Part shown: positions 1-5,126 of the stretch, in pieces | How positions within the stretch are numbered: the first letter of the stretch is position 1 | Layout of the letters: each line of letters starts with the position of its first letter | Source: Ilumatobacteraceae bacterium | GTDB taxonomy: Bacteria > Actinomycetota > Acidimicrobiia > Acidimicrobiales > Ilumatobacteraceae | Direction of reading: 5' to 3' | Assembly (NCBI GenBank): GCA_025456105.1 | Contig: JALOLG010000287.1 | Coordinates: 1-5,126, forward strand | Length of the DNA stretch: 5,126 nucleotides | Notes under the pieces: generated by a model | Database searches by the model: none | The model's input: the letters and a program-made list of their open reading frames with translations, nothing else | Told to the model about the DNA's origin: nothing | Made by a program: the position numbers and the translations under genes

Positions 1-290
1 AACGTCCCCGCCGGTGGGCCGCCGGCGTTGGTGACCAGGATGTCGACGCCGCCCAGCGCCTCGTCGGCCATCGCCACGAACCGCGCCGCGCCCTCGGCGT
101 CGCCGACGTCGCACACCACCGGCACGACCCCGTGGCCGATCGCTGCTGCGGCCTCGTCGATGCGAGCGCGGTCGCGCCCGCAGATCACCACCCGGGCGCC
201 CTCCGCCGCGAGCGCCGCGGCGCTCGCGTAGCCGAGCCCTGCCGATGCAGCAGCCCCCGCCGCCCGTCGTCCACCGATACCGAGGTCCAT
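1..290 (-). CDS. SDR family NAD(P)-dependent oxidoreductase, N-terminal part (3' end outside window)
   Basis: Reading the minus strand from the ATG at 290-288 gives 96 codons with no stop before the left edge, so the gene is cut by the window. The protein is the start of a Rossmann-fold short-chain dehydrogenase/reductase. The first strand and cofactor loop fall at residues 9-22 (ending SAGLGYA), the second strand ends in CGRD (37-40), CDV (60-62) fits the adenine-contacting Asp, and the NAGG motif is at 88-91. Arg39 just after the second strand suggests a preference for NADP(H) (inference). The usual TGxxxGxG loop is degenerate here: the TG pair reads AA (13-14) while G18 and G20 remain, as in some FabG-like SDRs. 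The catalytic Ser, Tyr and Lys would lie beyond the window, so the substrate cannot be judged. The gene is divergent from the FAD oxidoreductase gene. No clear Shine-Dalgarno precedes the ATG; a leaderless start is possible. Confidence 0.85.
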   Translation of the reverse strand, partial: MDLGIGGRRAAGAAASAGLGYASAAALAAEGARVVICGRDRARIDEAAAAIGHGVVPVVCDVGDAEGAARFVAMADEALGGVDILVTNAGGPPAGT

Positions 291-296
291 GACGAC

Positions 297-311
297 GCAC
301 CGTACCGGTGC
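297..311. promoter_or_regulatory. Candidate operator palindrome in the divergent intergenic region
   Basis: GCACCGTACCGGTGC is a perfect inverted repeat with 6-bp arms around a 3-bp centre. It sits between the divergent SDR and FAD oxidoreductase genes, 7 bp from the SDR start codon. It overlaps a -10-like hexamer for the minus strand (TACGGT, 304 to 299), so a bound regulator could block SDR transcription. A second, weaker inverted repeat (GCCGG/CCGGC, 310-324) adjoins it. Short palindromes are common by chance in DNA this GC-rich, and no regulator gene is visible nearby. Confidence 0.3.
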
Positions 312-332
312 CGGGCGCGCCGGCCGTCGCCG

Positions 333-338
333 TAGGAT
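333..338 (+). promoter_or_regulatory. Possible -10 element for the rightward operon
   Basis: TAGGAT matches the actinobacterial TANNNT -10 pattern and lies 25 bp upstream of the ATG at 364. That would give a short leader still containing the ribosome binding site. No convincing -35 hexamer is seen about 17 bp upstream, so the call rests on position and one hexamer. It is the only promoter-like site seen ahead of the rightward genes. Confidence 0.3.
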
Positions 339-352
339 CACGGGCCACGAGC

Positions 353-358
353 AGGTGA
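353..358 (+). promoter_or_regulatory. Ribosome binding site deciding the FAD oxidoreductase start
   Basis: AGGTGA lies 5 nt before the ATG at 364. It favours that start over the in-frame ATG at 289, which would overlap the start codon of the divergent SDR gene and add 25 Arg-rich residues unlike the family. Confidence 0.6.
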
Positions 359-363
359 TACCC

Positions 364-1791
364 ATGACCATCGATCCCACCGGCGTCGACCAGCGCTACC
401 TCGACGCCATCGCCGACGCCGACCCCTACCCGTACTGGTACGAGGACGCCGACGAGCCCGACTCCAACCCCACCCTGGTCCGCACTGAGAGCTGCGACCT
501 CTGCGTCGTCGGCGGCGGCTACACGGGGCTGTGGACCGCCATCATCGCCAAGGAGCGCGATCCGTCCCGCGACGTGGTGCTCATCGACGCGCACGAGGTC
601 GGCTCCGCTGCCAGCGGCCGCAACGGCGGCTTCATGGAGTCGAGCCTCACGCACGGCGTGGCGAACGGGCAGGCGCGGTTCGGCGACGAGCTCGAGATCC
701 TCGAGCAGCTCGGCCTCGACAACCTCGACGAGAGCGAGCGGCCCATCGAGCGCTACGGCATCGACTGCGACTACGAGCGCACCGGGGTGATCGACGTCGC
801 CACCGACCGCCACCCGCCCAGCTACCTCGACGAGATGCGCGACGACTACGGCCAGCTGCGCGAGCTCGGCCAGCACGTGGAGTGGCTCGACGCCGAGCAG
901 ATGCGCGCCCAGGTGCACTCCCCCACCTACACCGGCGGGCTGTGGCGCAAGGACCGCGCCGCGCTCGTCGATCCCGCCCGGCTCGTGTGGGGCCTGAAGG
1001 CCGCCGCCGAGTCGCTCGGCGTGAGGATCTACGAGGACACCAAGGCGCTGTCGGTGGAGCGCGACGGCGTCGGCGTCCGCGTGCCCACCCCGCTCGGCAG
1101 CGTCCGTGCGGGCAAGGTGGCGCTCGGCACCAACGCGTTCAAGCCGCTCCTCAAGCGCATCGGCCACTACATCGCGCCGGTCTACGACTACTGCATGGTC
1201 ACCGAGCCGCTCACCCCCGAGCAGAAGGCGTCGGTGGGCTGGGCGAACCGCCAGGGCCTCTCCGACATCCCCAACCAGTTCCACTACTACCGCCTCACCG
1301 AGGACGACCGCATCCTGTGGGGCGGCTACGACGCGGTCTACTTCTGGGGCGGCAAGGTGTCGAGCGAGCTCGAGAGCCGCCCGCAGTCGTGGGCCACCCT
1401 GAGCCGGCACTTCTTCGAGACGTTCCCGCAGCTCGAGGACGTCAAGTTCACCCATGCGTGGGGTGGCGCCATCGACACCTCCAGCCGCTTCTGTGTGTTC
1501 TGGGGCCGCGCCATGAGCGGGCGGGTGGCCTACGCGCTCGGTTACACGGGCCTCGGCGTCGCGTCGTCGCGCTTCGGCGCCGCGGTGATGCTCGACCTGC
1601 TCGACGGCCGCCGCAGCGTGGCGACCGAGACCGAGTTCGTGAGGTCCAAGCCGCTCCCGTTCCCGCCCGAGCCGTTCCGCTTCGCCGGCATCCAGGCCAC
1701 CCGCTGGTCGCTCGACCACGAGGACCGCACCGGCAAGCGCAACGCGTGGCTGCGCACCCTCGACCGGCTCGGGTTGGGCTTCGACTCGTGA
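364..1791 (+). CDS. FAD-dependent oxidoreductase, DAO family (DadA/PuuB-like)
   Basis: The product is a 475-residue cytosolic flavoprotein of the D-amino-acid oxidase fold, usual full length for the group. The dinucleotide-binding strand-turn-helix is at 45-60 with GGGYTG (50-55, the GxGxxG motif), followed by the ribose-binding acid D75 in VVLIDAHEVG. ASGRNGG (83-89) is the FAD-contacting loop typical of gamma-glutamylputrescine oxidase-like and related amine oxidoreductases. GTNAF (255-259) and the C-terminal FAD segment HAWGG (364-368) and YALGYTGLGVASS (390-402) complete the fold. Family members oxidise amines, amino acids or related C-N bonds; the substrate cannot be read from the sequence. 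The start was chosen from AGGTGA at 353-358. The stop at 1789-1791 overlaps a possible GTG start for the next gene, so it probably shares an operon with the coxDEF-like genes. This is unusual company, since those genes normally follow molybdenum hydroxylase subunits. Confidence 0.9.
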   Translation: MTIDPTGVDQRYLDAIADADPYPYWYEDADEPDSNPTLVRTESCDLCVVGGGYTGLWTAIIAKERDPSRDVVLIDAHEVGSAASGRNGGFMESSLTHGVANGQARFGDELEILEQLGLDNLDESERPIERYGIDCDYERTGVIDVATDRHPPSYLDEMRDDYGQLRELGQHVEWLDAEQMRAQVHSPTYTGGLWRKDRAALVDPARLVWGLKAAAESLGVRIYEDTKALSVERDGVGVRVPTPLGSVRAGKVALGTNAFKPLLKRIGHYIAPVYDYCMVTEPLTPEQKASVGWANRQGLSDIPNQFHYYRLTEDDRILWGGYDAVYFWGGKVSSELESRPQSWATLSRHFFETFPQLEDVKFTHAWGGAIDTSSRFCVFWGRAMSGRVAYALGYTGLGVASSRFGAAVMLDLLDGRRSVATETEFVRSKPLPFPPEPFRFAGIQATRWSLDHEDRTGKRNAWLRTLDRLGLGFDS

Positions 1792-1811
1792 CCGGCCGCG
1801 AGACTCTCGCC

Positions 1812-2774
1812 ATGGACCCGGACACCGTCGCGCAGGCGCTCACCGTCGACACCGTCGCGCAGGCGCTCACCGTCGACACCGTCGCGCAGGCGCTCACCGA
1901 TCATGGGTACCTGCCCGACGAGGGCCTCGCGACGGCGGTGTTCCTCGCGCTCACGCTGCGCCGGCCGCTGCTGCTCGAAGGCGAGGCGGGCGTCGGCAAG
2001 ACCGAGCTGGCCAAGGTGCTCGCGGCCTGGACCGGGGGCGAGCTCATCCGCCTCCAGTGCTACGAGGGCATCGACGCCGCACAGGCGGTGTACGACTGGG
2101 ACTACGCCCGCCAGCTGCTCCACCTGCGGGCCGCCGAGGCCACCGGCGAGACGGCCGGCAAGAGCACCGACGCGATCGAAGCCGACCTGTACCAGGAGCG
2201 CTTCCTCGTGAAGCGGGCCGTGCTGCGCGCCATCGAACCCCGCACCGGGCCGCCGCCCGTGCTGCTGATCGACGAGGTCGACCGGGCCGACGACGAGTTC
2301 GAGGCGTACCTGCTCGAGGTGCTCTCCGACTTCCAGGTGACGGTGCCCGAGCTCGGCGTGTTCCGCACCGAGGAGCCGCCCATCGTGATCCTCACCTCGA
2401 ACCGCACCCGTGACGTGCACGACGCGCTCAAGCGCCGCTGCCTGTACCACTGGGTCGAGCACCCGGGCTTCGAGCGAGAGGTCGCGATCGTGCGGCTGCG
2501 GGTGCCCGAGGTGAGCGAGGCCCTCGCCCGCCAGGTCGCCGCCGCCGTCGAGGCGATGCGCGACCTCAGCCTCTACAAGCCACCCGGAGTGGCCGAGACG
2601 ATCGACTGGGCCGCAGCGCTCGGCCGGCTCGGCGTGGCGCAGCTCGACGAGCAGAGCGTGGCCCGCACGCTCGGCACCGTGCTGAAGTACCGAGAGGACC
2701 ACCAGCGCGTCGAGCACCACGGCATCGCCGACCTGGTGAAGCAGGCGTTCGACCGGGGTCTCCTGCACGGATGA
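1812..2774 (+). CDS. coxD: CoxD-like MoxR family AAA+ ATPase
   Basis: The product is a 320-residue AAA+ ATPase of the MoxR group. Walker A is GEAGVGKT (57-64, K63), Walker B is LLIDEVD (151-157, D154/E155), sensor 1 is in TSNRTRD (195-201, N197), and an arginine-finger candidate lies in LKRRC (206-210). In Oligotropha, CoxD is an ATP-dependent chaperone that helps build the active site of CO dehydrogenase; MoxR ATPases work with VWA partners, and one is encoded next door. The stop overlaps the coxE start (ATGA at 2771). A GTG at 1788, overlapping the previous stop as GTGA, would add VTGRETLA; neither start has a strong Shine-Dalgarno, and ATG 1812 is a choice, not a proof. The N-terminus is odd: residues 4-29 are a near-perfect triple repeat of DTVAQALTV, inserted before the conserved region that starts at about HGYLPDEGLATA (31-42). 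Confidence 0.9.
   Translation: MDPDTVAQALTVDTVAQALTVDTVAQALTDHGYLPDEGLATAVFLALTLRRPLLLEGEAGVGKTELAKVLAAWTGGELIRLQCYEGIDAAQAVYDWDYARQLLHLRAAEATGETAGKSTDAIEADLYQERFLVKRAVLRAIEPRTGPPPVLLIDEVDRADDEFEAYLLEVLSDFQVTVPELGVFRTEEPPIVILTSNRTRDVHDALKRRCLYHWVEHPGFEREVAIVRLRVPEVSEALARQVAAAVEAMRDLSLYKPPGVAETIDWAAALGRLGVAQLDEQSVARTLGTVLKYREDHQRVEHHGIADLVKQAFDRGLLHG
1821..1898 (+). repeat. 27-bp in-frame tandem repeat, 2.9 copies, inside coxD
   Basis: Copies begin at 1821, 1848 and 1875. The first two are identical over 27 bp and the third matches for 24 bp before diverging into GATCAT. Each encodes DTVAQALT followed by V in the first two copies. The lack of any substitution suggests recent duplication. The heptamer ACCGTCG occurs at 1824-1830 and again at 1842-1848, so it spans the copy junction and offers microhomology for slippage. 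The period is a multiple of three, so the reading frame is kept. Confidence 0.95.
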
Positions 2775-3832
2775 CCGCACCGGCCACGCGCGACCTCGGC
2801 GAGATCGCCGTGGCGTTCGCGCGGGTGCTCCGGGGCGCCGGCCTCGACGTGCCGGCCAGCTGCACGATCACCTACGCCGAGGCACTCGCCGCCACCGGCG
2901 TCGACGACCGCGACACCACCTACTGGGTGGGCCGCACCACGCTCGTGCGGCGGCAGGAGGACGTCGAGCCGTACGACCGCGCCTTCGCCGTCTTCTGGGA
3001 GGATCGGCGCAGCGGATCCGCTCCGGAGCCGCCACCGCCGGCCACCGTCACCCTCGCCGTCGACGACGGCCCCGACGACGCCGAGCAGCCCGACTCGGCG
3101 AGCGACAGCGACGAGCCGACGCTTGAGATGCGCTTCAGCCGGGTCGAGGTGCTGCGGCACAAGGACTTCGCCGAGTACAGCACCGACGAGCTCGCCGAGG
3201 CGCAGGCGCTGATGGCCCGCCTCCGGCTGGTCGGCTCACCCCGCCGGGCGCTGCGGCTCGAGGCGTCCGCCGCCCGCACGGCCCGACCCGACCTGCGCCG
3301 AACCGTCCGGGCCTCCATGCGCTCGGCCGGCGAGCCGATGCGTCGCCACTGGCGCGCACCCACCGTCCGCCCGCGGCGGCTCGTGCTCATCCTCGACGTG
3401 AGCGGCTCGATGGAGCCCTACGCGCGAGCGCTCGTGCGGTTCGTGCACGCCGCCGTGGCCGGTCGCCAGAAGGTGGAGGCGTTCGCACTCGGCACCCGGC
3501 TCACCCGGCTCACCCGCGAGCTGTCGGCCCGCGACCCCGACCTGCAGCGCTTCAACGACGACTGGGGCCAGCGCGGCACGGCCCGCGGCGCCACGGTGGT
3601 GATCCTCTCCGACGGCTGGGACCGAGGAGATCCGGAGCTGCTGGCCGAGCAGATGGCCCGCCTCCACCGCGTGGCGCACCGGGTGGTGTGGGTGAACCCG
3701 CTCAAGGTGAGCCCCGGGTACGCGCCCCTCGCGCGCGGGATGGCGGCCGCGCTGCCCCACGTCGACGAGTTCGTCGAGGGCCACTCGGTCGAGGCGCTCG
3801 AGCACCTCGCGCGTGTGATCGCCCGGCCGTGA
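2771..3832 (+). CDS. coxE: CoxE-like VWA domain protein, apparently lacking the MIDAS threonine segment
   Basis: The 353-residue product is a CoxE-type protein, partner of the MoxR ATPase in maturing CO dehydrogenase-like molybdenum enzymes. The N-terminal helical region (8-80) carries the family signature around DDRDTTYWVGRTTLV (45-59). A Pro/Asp/Ser-rich acidic linker follows (81-118), then a basic region RPDLRRTVRASM (172-183) and the VWA domain from about 203. The first MIDAS motif DVSGSM (209-214) is intact and VVILSDGWDRGDP (276-288) supplies the later Asp. However, SARDPD (252-257) runs directly into LQRFNDDWG (258-266). From memory of the family, about two dozen residues including a GGTRIG-type motif with the MIDAS Thr normally stand between them. 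The change is in frame, and the flanks still match the family. The ATG overlaps the coxD stop (ATGA), fitting translational coupling. No strong Shine-Dalgarno is seen. Confidence 0.9.
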   Translation: MTAPATRDLGEIAVAFARVLRGAGLDVPASCTITYAEALAATGVDDRDTTYWVGRTTLVRRQEDVEPYDRAFAVFWEDRRSGSAPEPPPPATVTLAVDDGPDDAEQPDSASDSDEPTLEMRFSRVEVLRHKDFAEYSTDELAEAQALMARLRLVGSPRRALRLEASAARTARPDLRRTVRASMRSAGEPMRRHWRAPTVRPRRLVLILDVSGSMEPYARALVRFVHAAVAGRQKVEAFALGTRLTRLTRELSARDPDLQRFNDDWGQRGTARGATVVILSDGWDRGDPELLAEQMARLHRVAHRVVWVNPLKVSPGYAPLARGMAAALPHVDEFVEGHSVEALEHLARVIARP

Positions 3833-3851
3833 GCACGGCAGACTGAGCCAC

Positions 3852-4169
3852 GTGAAGGAGCTGCTCGACGACATCGACCGCTGGAAGGCGGCCGGCACCC
3901 GGATCGCGATCGCCCGCGTGGTCGACACCGAGGGGTCGGGGCCACGCGAGCCCGGGGCCGCGATGGCCGTGAGCGCCCAGGGCGAGGTGGTGGGCAGCGT
4001 GAGCGGCGGCTGCGTGGAGGGCGCGGTCGTCACCGAGGCGCTCGCCGTGCTGGCGGGCGAGCGCCCTCCGGGCGTCATCTCGTTCGGCTACAGCGACGAC
4101 GAGGCGTTCGCCGTCGGGCTCACGTGCGGGGGCACGATCCGGCTGTACGTGGAGGAGCTCGACTGGTGA
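3852..4169 (+). CDS. XdhC/CoxI family protein, N-terminal-domain-only
   Basis: This 105-residue protein starts at GTG and corresponds to the N-terminal XdhC_CoxI domain alone. Family hallmarks are PREPGAAMAV (31-40), SVSGGCVEG (49-57, with C54) and GLTCGGTI (89-96, with C92). XdhC-type proteins bind molybdenum cofactor and help its sulfuration and insertion into xanthine dehydrogenase or CO dehydrogenase-type enzymes; the conserved cysteines are plausible functional residues (family knowledge plus inference). It begins 19 nt after coxE with no strong Shine-Dalgarno. It ends with a TGA overlapping the next start by 4 nt. The stop falls at the natural domain end and the next gene has a good ribosome binding site, so this is a split gene pair and not a broken single gene. 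Confidence 0.88.
   Translation: MKELLDDIDRWKAAGTRIAIARVVDTEGSGPREPGAAMAVSAQGEVVGSVSGGCVEGAVVTEALAVLAGERPPGVISFGYSDDEAFAVGLTCGGTIRLYVEELDW
4151..4157 (+). promoter_or_regulatory. Strong ribosome binding site for the XdhC C-domain gene
   Basis: GGAGGAG lies 8 nt before the GTG at 4166, inside the end of the preceding gene. It decides the start at 4166 over the in-frame ATG at 4124, and it shows that the downstream half is translated as its own gene. Confidence 0.75.
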
Positions 4170-4975
4170 GCCTCTCCGACGAGCTGGCAGCGCGCCTGCG
4201 GGCCGAGGTGCCGGTGGCGCTCGCCACCGTCGTCGACGGCCCGCGCATCGGCACCAAGCTGCTGATCTCACCCGATCACCCGGTGCTCGGTGGCCTGGGT
4301 CACCCCGAGCTCGACAGAGTCGTGGCCCGCGACGCGCTCGCCGAGCTCGAGGCCGGGCGCAGCGGCGTGCGCCACTACGGCCCCGAGGGCCAGACCACCC
4401 CGGAGGACCTGGTCGACACGCCCGTGGTGAGCGTGTTCGTCGAGAGCTGGGCCCCGCCGCCGCAGATGTGGATCTTCGGTGCGGTCGACTTCACCGCGGC
4501 GCTCGCCCGCGTGGCCAAGGTGCTCGGCTACCGCGTGCTCGTGTGCGACGCCCGCGAGATCTTCGCCACCCGCCGCCGCTTCCCGATGGCCGACGAGGTG
4601 CGCGTCACCTGGCCGGGGCCGGTGTTCGACGAGCGCGGCGCCGACCTCGGCCCTCGCGACGCGGTGTGCATCCTCACGCACGACCCGAAGTTCGACGTCC
4701 CGGCGGTGCAGGGCGCGCTCGCCACCCGGGTCGGCTACATCGGGGTGATGGGCAGCCGGCGCACCCACGCGACTCGGCTCGAGCGGCTCGCCGAGGTGGG
4801 CGTGACCGATCCCGCCGACCTCGATCGGCTGATGTCACCGATCGGGCTCGACATCGGAGCACGCACACCCGAGGAGACCGCGATCTCCATCTGCGCCGAG
4901 ATCATCGCCCGCCGCACGGGCCGCAGCGCCCCGTCGCTGCGCGACGGCGCCGGACCGATCCACCAGGCCCGGTGA
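4166..4975 (+). CDS. coxF: XdhC/CoxF family protein, Rossmann C-terminal domain
   Basis: The 269-residue product is the second half of an XdhC/CoxF-type molybdenum enzyme maturation factor. Residues 1-95 form a small domain with ALATVVDGPRIGTKLLI (18-34). The Rossmann-like XdhC domain begins at MWIFGAVDF (101-109) and continues with YRVLVCDAR (122-130), FATRRRFP (133-140), THDPKFD (171-177), YIGVMGSRRTH (191-201) and the C-terminal signature SPIGLDIGARTPEETAISICAEI (224-246). The glycine-rich turn reads GAVDF where many XdhC proteins have a GAGxxG-like turn. With the preceding 105-residue protein it would rebuild the two-domain XdhC; the two are coupled by a GTGA overlap and probably act together. 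The expected role is cofactor handling for a CO dehydrogenase-like or other molybdenum hydroxylase encoded elsewhere. Its stop codon lies inside the first unit of the downstream repeat. Confidence 0.9.
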   Translation: MSLSDELAARLRAEVPVALATVVDGPRIGTKLLISPDHPVLGGLGHPELDRVVARDALAELEAGRSGVRHYGPEGQTTPEDLVDTPVVSVFVESWAPPPQMWIFGAVDFTAALARVAKVLGYRVLVCDAREIFATRRRFPMADEVRVTWPGPVFDERGADLGPRDAVCILTHDPKFDVPAVQGALATRVGYIGVMGSRRTHATRLERLAEVGVTDPADLDRLMSPIGLDIGARTPEETAISICAEIIARRTGRSAPSLRDGAGPIHQAR

Positions 4976-5126
4976 CGACCCGGCTCGTGAGGTCGGGTGA
5001 GCGGCGAAGCGCAGCGGAGCCGGCGAACACGGAGGTGGTGACGATCCGGCTCGTGAGGTCGGGTGAGCGGCGAAGCGCAGCGGAGCCGGCGAGCACGGAG
5101 GTGGTGACGATCCGGCTCGTGAGGTC
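4972..5126 (+). repeat. 66-bp tandem repeat array, at least 2.3 copies, running off the window
   Basis: Units start at 4972, 5038 and 5104 (the third is cut after 23 bp). Copies 1 and 2 differ only at 4979/5045 (C/T) and 5027/5093 (A/G), and the visible part of copy 3 equals copy 2. Each full unit holds an inverted repeat, CCGGCTC and GAGCCGG (4980-4986 with 5017-5023; 5046-5052 with 5083-5089), 30 nt apart, and an RBS-like GGAGGTG at its end. The array starts on the GTGA that contains the coxF stop. The unit is 22 codons long: the plus frame beginning at GTG 4972 is open to the edge (repeating RLVRSGERRSAAEPA), but all three minus frames are open too, so coding is undecided. No terminator with a U-tract is seen. 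Confidence 0.95.

Noticed and set aside
289..363. Earlier ATG start for the FAD oxidoreductase
   Set aside because: It would overlap the divergent SDR start codon, has no ribosome binding site and adds an Arg-rich tail; ATG 364 has AGGTGA 5 nt upstream.
531..1787. Upstream extension of the coxD reading frame through the FAD oxidoreductase gene
   Set aside because: The frame is open by base composition only; its translation is Arg/Ala/His-rich nonsense, while the other frame encodes a convincing flavoprotein. The real coxD start is at 1788 or 1812.
1542..2780. Long 412-codon minus-strand open frame
   Set aside because: It lies antisense to coxD and the end of the FAD oxidoreductase gene, whose plus-strand products show clear family motifs. 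Long antisense frames are expected at this GC content, and the translation shows no recognisable motif.
3491..3520. Short repeat CGGCTCACC in coxE
   Set aside because: It encodes TRLTRLTR, which matches the normal TRLTR-type family motif in this place, so no duplication needs to be invoked.
3236..4078. 280-codon minus-strand open frame, with others antisense to coxE and coxF
   Set aside because: Shadows of the VWA and XdhC genes; low-complexity Arg/Ala/Pro-rich translations with no domain signature.
4160..4175. Frameshift splitting a single xdhC gene
   Set aside because: The stop falls at a domain boundary, and the downstream GTG has a well-placed GGAGGAG, so two real genes are more likely.
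4972..5126. CRISPR array
   Set aside because: The units are directly adjacent 66-bp copies with no unique spacers.
4972..5126. Rho-independent terminator after coxF
   Set aside because: The inverted arms are 30 nt apart, there is no T-tract, and the element is repeated; it does not look like an intrinsic terminator.

Overview
The window is GC-rich (roughly 70% or more by eye), gene-dense bacterial DNA with GTG starts and start/stop overlaps. The protein styles suggest a high-GC actinobacterium, possibly an acidimicrobial or related lineage. That placement is an inference, since no rRNA or marker gene is present.

Layout: a partial short-chain dehydrogenase/reductase (SDR) gene runs leftward off the left edge (1-290, minus strand). 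A 73-bp divergent intergenic region (291-363) holds a candidate operator palindrome, a -10-like hexamer and a ribosome binding site. A tightly packed rightward gene string follows: a DadA/PuuB-like FAD-dependent oxidoreductase (364-1791), a CoxD-type MoxR AAA+ ATPase (1812-2774), a CoxE-type von Willebrand factor A (VWA) protein (2771-3832), and the N-terminal (3852-4169) and C-terminal (4166-4975) halves of an XdhC/CoxF maturation factor as separate genes. A 66-bp tandem repeat array begins at the coxF stop codon and runs off the right edge (4972-5126).

The last four genes form the coxD-coxE-coxF accessory module known from aerobic CO dehydrogenase and related molybdenum hydroxylase clusters. 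In that module the ATPase and VWA protein act as a chaperone pair on the apo-enzyme, and XdhC-type proteins handle the molybdenum cofactor and its sulfuration. No structural subunits (coxM/S/L) lie in the window, so the client enzyme is encoded outside it. The FAD oxidoreductase is probably in the same transcript. Three junctions are 4-nt overlaps or could be (ATGA at 2771, GTGA at 4166, possibly GTGA at 1788), which points to translational coupling.

The most unusual points are: the CoxE protein seems to lack the internal segment that carries the metal-binding threonine of its MIDAS site; coxD carries a perfect 27-bp in-frame triplication in its N-terminus; and the 66-bp array starts exactly on the coxF stop and leaves four of six frames open.
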